Positions 9,163-16,049 of a stretch of 64,000 nucleotides of DNA are shown here, piece by piece. Positions within the stretch are counted from its first letter, which is position 1, and every line of letters begins with the position of its first letter. The notes under the pieces are model-generated. The model was not told the DNA's origin and searched no databases. It saw only the letters and a program-made list of their open reading frames with translations. Source of the stretch: CALBPI01 sp039027435 (lineage in GTDB: Bacteria; Pseudomonadota; Gammaproteobacteria; Steroidobacterales; Woeseiaceae). The stretch spans positions 1 through 64,000 of the forward strand of contig JBCCKF010000004.1 in the NCBI GenBank assembly GCA_039027435.1, read 5' to 3'. Both the position numbers and the translations under genes were made by a program.

Positions 9163-10880
9163 GGACTGATCCTGATGTCGTCAGGGTCGTCTTCCCAACC
9201 GTTCGTCTCGTTGATCCACTCACGACGCACTTCAAGCGCACCGTTCTTGTGGGTGGCAAACAGATTGGTCAGCCAGTTCGTATCATCGCGCTCGGGGTAG
9301 TCGCTGCGATAGTGCGCACCGCGACTTTCCTTGCGCATGTCCGCCGCTTCGATAATGACCTCAGCAACGTCATGCAGGTTGCGTTGCTCATACGCAAGCG
9401 CATAGTCGAGCGGCTCACGAATCGCGAGTTGCTCGTTCAAACGTTGGCGATCGGCTGCGATGTAGTCGCGTGCCTCAGCGAGCGTAGATGCATCTTTCTC
9501 GACCGTGAGCAGCTTCCACATCGTGTACTGCAGCTCGCGTCGCATTGTGTTGATGTCAACGTCGCCTTTCGCCTTTTGGAACGTACGCAGCGCATCAAAG
9601 TGGGCCAGCGCATCGTCGTCGGAAATACTGACCTGCGGTCTTGAGCTGCACTGCTCGCCTGCGAACCGCCCGGCACGCCAGCCGAACACTTGTGAACCCC
9701 CGAGCATCGTGCCGCCCAAACGGTCCGCGCCCTGCCAGCCACCGGCCTCACCGACCGCGTACAAACCCGACACCGTCGACTCAGCGCGCTCATCGATGCG
9801 GATACCACCGTTACTCGAGTGGTGATGAATCTGCACCTGAACGAGATCGTTCTTTATGTCGATACCGTTATCGATCATGAAGTTCTCAAACAGCTCGTGC
9901 TTGAAGCCTCGCGTTGCGTGCGACAGATCGAGGAACACCGCGTTGTTCTCGGTGCCCCGGCCCGTCAGCACCTCATTCTTGATCGCGCGGTCAATATGTA
10001 GCGATGCGTCGCGGCAACTCACCGGCCAGTGCGCCGCCTTGAGGTTACAACCCTCAATCATTGAATCCGCGTCGGGGTAGTAGTCTTGCAGGAACGATTT
10101 TCCGTGCTTGTTGATCAGGCGATAAGGCTCTTCCATTTCATAGAGCATGACGATCGCCTGCTGCGGCCAGGTTGTCGCCAACCCCTGCTGCATGTACTCC
10201 ATGTTGAAAAGGTCTGCGCCGGCACGCGCAGCCATCGCGTAACCATCGCCGGTATTACCCGGCGGGTTGAAGCTGTAGGTAAACAGCTGACCAACGCCAC
10301 CCGTCGCGATCACAACTGCGCCCGCTTCGACCACAAACGGCTCGCCGTCGTCAGTCACGCCCACCGCACCGATGCAGCGCCCATTATCGACCACCAAGTC
10401 CGTGAAGTTGGCGTGTTCGAGCACTTGAGTATTGGTGCCTTCGATGACTGCCTTCTGGACCGCCACAATCCGGTTGGTCTTCAGGTCACTCTTGTGCCCT
10501 TCCATCGTCGCAAGCATTTTGCTTTGGAAGCGCATGCCCATCGACTGCAATCGCTTCACCGCGTCGGAGACTTCGTCCACGAAAATCTGGCATAGCGCAG
10601 GATCGGCCATCCCCAGACCAGACTGCAGCATATCGGCGTGCACAAGTTCCGGCGGATTAAAGAAACCACCTTTCGGCCCGACGGTTCGAATCGTCCAGAA
10701 GTCACCGATGGGGTTCGAGGTGGCACCGGCGCCGCGTACGCCCGGGATACCAAAACGCCCTTTCACGGCGAGCATGGTCCGTGCACCCGCATCGTGTGCC
10801 GCAATCGTCGACGCGGTTGCCGCACCGCCACCACCGATCACCAAAACGTCTGTGTTGTAACGCTGCAGTTTCATACTCAC
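9153..10880 (-). CDS. FAD-dependent fumarate-reductase/succinate-dehydrogenase-like flavoprotein
   Basis: The 575-residue protein has an N-terminal FAD dinucleotide motif (VLVIGGGGAATAS), a central FAD_binding_2 domain (VVIATGGVGQL, GLYAVGEAGG) and a C-terminal helical domain like that of SdhA (RRELQYTMWKLLTVEKDA). In true fumarate reductases a histidine-rich HYTMGGI-type segment is found; here it reads HHSSNGGI. No iron-sulfur or membrane subunit gene accompanies it, so it is probably a soluble oxidase, dehydrogenase or ene-reductase working on a cluster intermediate. The start is GTG 10880 (GTGA overlap with the methyltransferase stop) or ATG 10874. An L-aspartate-oxidase or AprA-like role cannot be excluded. 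Confidence 0.85.
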   Translation of the reverse strand: MSMKLQRYNTDVLVIGGGGAATASTIAAHDAGARTMLAVKGRFGIPGVRGAGATSNPIGDFWTIRTVGPKGGFFNPPELVHADMLQSGLGMADPALCQIFVDEVSDAVKRLQSMGMRFQSKMLATMEGHKSDLKTNRIVAVQKAVIEGTNTQVLEHANFTDLVVDNGRCIGAVGVTDDGEPFVVEAGAVVIATGGVGQLFTYSFNPPGNTGDGYAMAARAGADLFNMEYMQQGLATTWPQQAIVMLYEMEEPYRLINKHGKSFLQDYYPDADSMIEGCNLKAAHWPVSCRDASLHIDRAIKNEVLTGRGTENNAVFLDLSHATRGFKHELFENFMIDNGIDIKNDLVQVQIHHHSSNGGIRIDERAESTVSGLYAVGEAGGWQGADRLGGTMLGGSQVFGWRAGRFAGEQCSSRPQVSISDDDALAHFDALRTFQKAKGDVDINTMRRELQYTMWKLLTVEKDASTLAEARDYIAADRQRLNEQLAIREPLDYALAYEQRNLHDVAEVIIEAADMRKESRGAHYRSDYPERDDTNWLTNLFATHKNGALEVRREWINETNGWEDDPDDIRISPWG

Positions 10881-12046
10881 GCTACCGCTGTCACGATGGC
10901 TGCATACTGATCCGGGAAACTGCCCGAGATCGATTCGATGTCCGGCCAGATTTCGCCTTGCGAGAAGCCCGCCAATTCAAACACCCGCAACCAGTTTTCC
11001 GGCGCAAGATAACAATGCACCGGCCGGTAGTCCTGGTTTCGAATCGCTGCGGTACGGTGATACACCGAGAGGTTCAGTGACAGCTCGCGCGGTGCCATGT
11101 CCCGCGGCGTCAGTCGAATCCGCTCAGCAAACAGCACACGACCACCAGGCTTCAGCGTCTCTTTGCAAGACTTCAGAAACGCGACGATATCTTTCGCCAC
11201 GTGCGCGGCATTCACCGCATAGATCAAATCAAAATCACCCTGCGGTACTTTCTGTTCCGACAGGGGATTGTTGAGATCGGCGAATCGCCAGTCGGTGCTC
11301 ACGTCCGGGTAGTCCGCGCGGATTTCATGGCGCGTGCCCATAATGAACTTCGCGCTGATATCGGTGAAATGATAATGCTCGACGCGATCGAGTTCGTCTT
11401 TCGCGGCAAGATGTTTGAGCAGATTGCGAATGCCGTTGCCGGTGCCGCCGCCAATTTCGAGGATGCGCCCTTTCGGCAACAACATATCGATGGCTTTGGC
11501 CCCCATGATGCCGTGTACGTTCTGCAATGGGTCGGTGTTGGTCGCACGGAACCAGAGTTCCTGAAACTCGGACTCACGACCCGACAAAATCGCATCGAGA
11601 AAATCGGGCTCGTCCTTCAGCGAACGTACCCAATGATCAGCACCAAATTGCAGAAACTCGAGCGGTGAGACGTATTCATCACCGAGCGCCGCCATATCCT
11701 TTTCGATATCGGAGACTTCGCGCGGCGGTGTCGCAACCTCACCCGTGTGTTGGAAGCTTGGCGTCCCGTCCGACTCCGTGCGGGTGACAAAATCAAAGCG
11801 CGCACTCAGCCGGTCCAGCATTGCCTCCAGCGTGATGAATGCAGAATCGATATAGCCCAAAGACTCGGTCAGTGCCGCCGGCGGCGTCGGCGTCGCCAAT
11901 TCCGTCGCGAGATCCAACGAGCGGTAGAGGCCCAGCAGATGAAAATCGAGTGCTTCCTGCAACAGCGCTGCGCCCTGGATCATTTCCGGCGTGAAGAGAT
12001 CCTCAACACACCACCGGGTGAAGTCCTGTCTGAGTTGTTCGGTCAC
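10877..12046 (-). CDS. SAM-dependent methyltransferase
   Basis: The 389-residue protein has an N-terminal helical region of about 180 residues, then a class I methyltransferase domain. SAM-binding motif I is ILEIGGGTGNGIR, and later signatures are DLIYAVNAAHV and TLKPGGRVLFAE. The layout resembles methyltransferases of polyketide and natural-product pathways, where the N-terminal segment helps bind the substrate. The start is GTG and the gene overlaps the flavoprotein by four bases (GTGA), so they are translationally coupled. Whether O-, C- or N-methylation is carried out cannot be read from sequence. Confidence 0.85.
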   Translation of the reverse strand: MTEQLRQDFTRWCVEDLFTPEMIQGAALLQEALDFHLLGLYRSLDLATELATPTPPAALTESLGYIDSAFITLEAMLDRLSARFDFVTRTESDGTPSFQHTGEVATPPREVSDIEKDMAALGDEYVSPLEFLQFGADHWVRSLKDEPDFLDAILSGRESEFQELWFRATNTDPLQNVHGIMGAKAIDMLLPKGRILEIGGGTGNGIRNLLKHLAAKDELDRVEHYHFTDISAKFIMGTRHEIRADYPDVSTDWRFADLNNPLSEQKVPQGDFDLIYAVNAAHVAKDIVAFLKSCKETLKPGGRVLFAERIRLTPRDMAPRELSLNLSVYHRTAAIRNQDYRPVHCYLAPENWLRVFELAGFSQGEIWPDIESISGSFPDQYAAIVTAVA

Positions 12047-12088
12047 AATGCGATCCTCTCGATTCTTGTTCTGGTTTCGGTGCTGCGA

Positions 12089-12922
12089 TCAGGCGGCCGT
12101 TGATCCCATCGCTTGCGCCACTTCGGTGGTCCACCCCGACACGGCAGCGATCGTTTCTGGCAGCGCATCGAATTGCACGCCATGTCCGCCGGGCACGATG
12201 ATATGTGACTTGGGGGTCCCTTTGACGTGACGCCATGCACGCAAATGCTTTTTATTGTCGGAGAGGCGATCCTGCTCGGCCAGCACCATCAGCGTCGGCA
12301 AGCGCAGCTTTGCCCAACGCGGGCCGAGCATGCGGTTCATGTCGACGAGGCACTGATTGAATCGCGGTGAAACCTCGCGCGTTCGAAGCGGATCCGGAAT
12401 GATGAAGTCCTCATAGGCCGGGCCGCGAGTGAACCGATCAATCGGCACATGCGGCTCGCAGCTCGCCTCGCCGGAATCTCCCACCACCAACTCGGCATCG
12501 CCGATGTCATCCGCCGGAAAAATCGACGGAGCGATCATCAGAAACGATGCGATGCCAGCAGCATCGCGCGACAACGCGTTCAGAGCGTACGTCGCGCCCC
12601 AGCAAAACCCGCCGAGGTGGGTGATTCGCGCGTCCGACGCATAGTGGCGTCGCACCGCATCGACGTCGTCGAGCAACTGCTCGGTAGACGGCGCATCGCC
12701 ACTCGCCGAAGTGCTGAGCCCGGCGCCGCGACGGTCCACCGCGAGTACCGCAACACCTTGTTCCGCCAAACCCTGGCCCAGCGTCTCGAGCCACCCGGAA
12801 TGACTGACCACACCGTGCAGCAAGATGACCTGATGTGCATATGGGCGATTCGGCACATAGCGCCGTACCGGCAACGACTCGCCATCGGACGACACGACAG
12901 AATCAATAAGCTGCTGGGACAT
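12089..12922 (-). CDS. Alpha/beta hydrolase with a cysteine nucleophile elbow
   Basis: This alpha/beta hydrolase is about 277 residues from ATG 12922; a longer reading from ATG 12967 is possible and has a weak GAAGAG upstream. The oxyanion region is LLHGVVSHSGW, the nucleophile elbow is GGFCWGA, the acid is in LAEQDRLSDN and the histidine is in GGHGVQFD. The elbow carries Cys where most family members have Ser, as in dienelactone hydrolases. It could release an acid from the carrier protein or hydrolyse a lactone or ester. It is the first gene of the four-gene minus-strand run and diverges from the P450 gene. Confidence 0.82.
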   Translation of the reverse strand: MSQQLIDSVVSSDGESLPVRRYVPNRPYAHQVILLHGVVSHSGWLETLGQGLAEQGVAVLAVDRRGAGLSTSASGDAPSTEQLLDDVDAVRRHYASDARITHLGGFCWGATYALNALSRDAAGIASFLMIAPSIFPADDIGDAELVVGDSGEASCEPHVPIDRFTRGPAYEDFIIPDPLRTREVSPRFNQCLVDMNRMLGPRWAKLRLPTLMVLAEQDRLSDNKKHLRAWRHVKGTPKSHIIVPGGHGVQFDALPETIAAVSGWTTEVAQAMGSTAA

Positions 12923-13033
12923 GCGCCGTATATTACCCAAAACCGCGATTTTTCGACCCCGATGCATCCACTCTTCAAATTGTGACGAAGTTCACAAAAT
13001 CATAAGAACCAGAACGCCTCGGGGAGCGCCGCT

Positions 13034-14254
13034 ATGTCCACGTCCGTCGACTTCGCCCAATCGCCTGCATTCGACCTGGCCGACCCCGACTTTCACACCT
13101 ATGGTGATGTGGATCAGGTGTTCCGCGACCTGCGCAGGACAGAGCCCGTCTATTGGCAGCGCGAGCACGACGGCCCCGGCTTCTGGTCGATCACCAAGTA
13201 CGACGACATCATTGCGGTGTCGAAGAACCCGAAGATCTTCAGCTCCGACCTGGAACGCGGTGGATTTCACATCGAGGACAGCCGCACCTTCGCCGTGAAT
13301 ACCGGCACCAACATGATCACCAGCGACCCACCGCAGCACAGCGCTTATCGCAAGGCGGTCGCCCCCGCGTTCGCACCCACACGCGTGCGCGAGCTCGAGA
13401 CCACCATCCGCAACTCGGTGGCGGAGGTCATGCAGGTATTGGAGTCTCGCAGCAGTTTTGATTTCGTTGATCTCGTCTCCGCCCCGGTCGCAATCGATGT
13501 CCTCGCGCGCCTGCTAGGCGCGAGCAAGAACAAGGGTGATCTCATCCGCTGGTCCGACGAACTGGTGGGCTATGACGATCCATCGGTCCGAGCATCGGAA
13601 GCGGAAATCACCGAGAGCTTGCGGCGCATGTCCATGTTCGCGCTCGGGCTGCGGCTGAAGTATTCCAAGGCGCCGGAAGACACGATGATCTCGATGCTGG
13701 TGAACAGCAAGACCGATGCCGGCAAGCCGATGAGCGTCAGCGATTTCATCGCCACCTTTATCTTGCTGATCGTTGCGGGTAACGAAACCTCTCGAAATGC
13801 AATCTCCGGTGGCATGCTCGCCTTGTTCGAAAACGAATCGCAAAAGCGACTACTCAGCGAGCACCCGGAGCTTGCGAACGCCGCCGCGAACGAAATCGTG
13901 CGCTGGGTGACACCCGTGATCTAAATGCGCCGCACCGCGACCGAGGATGTCACGTTGCGAAACACACGGATCAAAGCGGGTGACAAAGTGGTGCTCTGGT
14001 ACACCTCAGGCAATAGAGACGAAGAGATCTTTGAGCGCCCCTACGAATTCGATATCACCCGCAAGAAAGCCTCCCATCTCGGGTTCGGCAGTGGAACGCA
14101 CTACTGCATCGGTTCACGGGTCGCACGCATGCAGATCGGCATCCTGTTCTCGTCGCTGTTGCAACGCTATCCGAACATTCAGCTTGCGGGCGATGTCGAG
14201 AAGCTGCGCTCCAACTTCATCAACGGCGTCAAACGGATGCCGGTCAGTGTGTGA
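13034..14254 (+). pseudogene. Cytochrome P450, interrupted by an in-frame TAA
   Basis: One reading frame encodes a full-length bacterial P450 (about 405 codons) but is broken by TAA at 13922-13924, directly followed by ATG. The first part has the I-helix AGNETSRNAI and the K-helix ExxR in NEIVRW. The second part holds the heme-binding loop FGSGTHYCIGSR with the cysteine ligand. Relatives have Tyr, His or Lys at the interrupted position (PVIxxRRTATED), and TAA is one change from TAT or TAC. Either the gene is inactivated, or the base is a sequencing error, or the two parts are made separately by restart at the TAAATG overlap. GGGGAG precedes the start. No ferredoxin gene is adjacent. Confidence 0.85.
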
Positions 14255-14263
14255 AGTGCTGAA

Positions 14264-15346
14264 CTAGACGTCGTTGTCGATAAACGAGAGTACGACCTGG
14301 TCGACCGACGCGCCCTCAACGTGTGACAGACCTACCGTAACGAAGGCACTGAACGAATCACGTACCCGAAAATGGGCGCTCGCCAGTACGCTGGCAGCCG
14401 CCGACTGGTGATCCGGAATCGTAAACGTGAGAGAACGCCGTTTGCCCGCATAGCGGCGCGTCAGCTCATCCACAAGCACGCGCAGCGCATCTGGCGCGGT
14501 GTAGGCCATGTCTTCAACGATCAATGCACCGTTGACGCCCGCCCGCAGTGCCGCGAACGCGACAGGGTGGCCATGCCGGTCTTCGATCGCAACAAGGTCA
14601 TAGGTGTGGTTTGGGCTGTTCTTGATGCGCCAATCAACGAACTGCGCATCGCGCCTGCCGATCTGCGAACCCCCAGTGACCAGAGATTGCCATAGCCCGT
14701 TCATGAACTCCGGTGTGTAGTCGACCACGCGATGTCCGCCGCGCCGGAACGAGGCCCGTAGCGCATAGAAGCTGCGTGATACGAGATTCAAAGCACCGCC
14801 CAGAAGCGTTGCGAGCACACCCGGAAGCTTGGATTTCAGATAGGCGGTGAAGTCTAGCGGCAGCACGTAAATGTCCAGCGAGTAACCGAGCTTGTGACCA
14901 CCAAAAGAGCGCACCTTGCCCGACAGCGGGTTTGGAAAACCGAAAATGAAATCGGAACGCTCACGCGCGTACTGCAGAAAGTCTTTTTGGAACTTGAGTG
15001 CCGGGCCGAGGCTGCGGTGCTCCGGTTCGACGGCAAAATCACCAAACACTGACCCAGTTGCACGCTCACCCGCCACGACGAATTCCCGCGGGCTGAGGCA
15101 CACCACGCCGACGTTCCGCTGCTCTGGCTTGTAACTCAGAAAAAGCACGGTGCCGGCGCCCGCCGGATTGTTCCGGTAATACCAATCCAGCTTCTCGCGC
15201 TGCGGCGGATTATCACCCGGCAGAAAACGCCACAGTCGCAGAATATCGTCAGCATCACGCTCCAGATCGCCCTCGCGAATCTCGTAGAGGTCGCTGACCT
15301 TCGCACCACGTGGTTTCGGTGCGCTTTCCTGCTGAACGGCATTCAT
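14264..15346 (-). CDS. GNAT-type N-acyltransferase, cluster member
   Basis: The 360-residue protein has a GNAT-like core in its first half (GDFAVEPEHRSLGPALKFQKDF resembles the acetyl-CoA-binding beta4-alpha3 turn) and further strands that look like a second, diverged GNAT half (VAFAALRAGVNGALIVEDMAY). It probably transfers an acyl group from CoA or from the carrier protein to an amine or alcohol. Its ATG overlaps the UbiX stop by four bases, which ties it to UbiX. It converges on the P450 gene with a gap of 9 bases. The acceptor is unknown. Confidence 0.7.
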   Translation of the reverse strand: MNAVQQESAPKPRGAKVSDLYEIREGDLERDADDILRLWRFLPGDNPPQREKLDWYYRNNPAGAGTVLFLSYKPEQRNVGVVCLSPREFVVAGERATGSVFGDFAVEPEHRSLGPALKFQKDFLQYARERSDFIFGFPNPLSGKVRSFGGHKLGYSLDIYVLPLDFTAYLKSKLPGVLATLLGGALNLVSRSFYALRASFRRGGHRVVDYTPEFMNGLWQSLVTGGSQIGRRDAQFVDWRIKNSPNHTYDLVAIEDRHGHPVAFAALRAGVNGALIVEDMAYTAPDALRVLVDELTRRYAGKRRSLTFTIPDHQSAAASVLASAHFRVRDSFSAFVTVGLSHVEGASVDQVVLSFIDNDV

Positions 15347-15930
15347 TGCTTACCCAAACCCTCCCAGGGTTCGTAGAGTTCGTTGTTGACGCCCGCAAGG
15401 CTCATCACACGACCGACGGTCTCGCGCACCATCGTCTCGATATCTGGCGGATTCGAATAGAACGCTGGCACGGGAGGGTAAACAATCCCACCCATTTCGG
15501 TCACCGCAGCCATATTACGAATGTGGGCAAGATTCAGCGGCGTCTCGCGAGCTACCAAAATGACGCGACGGCGCTCCTTCAGCATCACATCCGCCGAGCG
15601 CGTGATCAGCGAGCCGCCAATGCCCTGTCCGATACAGCCGAGCGTCTTCATGGAGCACGGCGCCACGATCATCGCGGTCGACGGAAATGAGCCGCTCGCA
15701 ATCGAAGCACCGACGTTGCGATCATCGTGCACCACATCTGCCATCGCCTCGAGTTCTGATTTCTTGAGGCCGGTCTCGGTCGTCACGGTGAGGTAACCCG
15801 CCGACGATACGATCAGATGCGACTGCACGTTTGGCAGCTCGCGCAGGGCTTGCAACAGGGTTACGCCATAGACGGATCCGGAGGCTCCGGAGATACCGAC
15901 GATGATCTTATGTTCACGCGGACTGGACAT
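15343..15930 (-). CDS. ubiX: UbiX-type flavin prenyltransferase
   Basis: The 195-residue protein is a UbiX/Pad1 flavin prenyltransferase that makes prenylated FMN from FMN and dimethylallyl phosphate. The evidence is the N-terminal GISGASGSVYGV FMN loop, APCSMKTLGCIGQG, and the strongly conserved ADVMLKERRRVILVARETPL segment ending with HIRNM. Length is normal. It should supply the cofactor for the UbiD enzyme at 7024-8385, eight kilobases away on the other strand. It is the first gene of a two-gene minus-strand unit with the GNAT gene. Whether the cell has another UbiX for ubiquinone cannot be told from this window. Confidence 0.93.
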   Translation of the reverse strand: MSSPREHKIIVGISGASGSVYGVTLLQALRELPNVQSHLIVSSAGYLTVTTETGLKKSELEAMADVVHDDRNVGASIASGSFPSTAMIVAPCSMKTLGCIGQGIGGSLITRSADVMLKERRRVILVARETPLNLAHIRNMAAVTEMGGIVYPPVPAFYSNPPDIETMVRETVGRVMSLAGVNNELYEPWEGLGKQ

Positions 15931-16049
15931 AAGTAGACAAAAGTCACTGTTTTAGAAAAGAAAAACAAGAATAATCCGGATATTACATTCATTGCGTTGA
16001 TTTTTCCGAGCAAAAACTCGACGATTTCCCGTCAGAAGGGAGTGTTCAC

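Noticed and set aside
13925..14254. A separate small gene starting at the ATG after the P450 stop
   Set aside because: It is in the same frame as the upstream part and completes the P450 fold, so it is read as the second half of one interrupted gene.
2531..15930. Polyketide or non-ribosomal peptide cluster
   Set aside because: No ketosynthase, acyltransferase or condensation domain is seen; only a lone carrier protein and a ligase are present.
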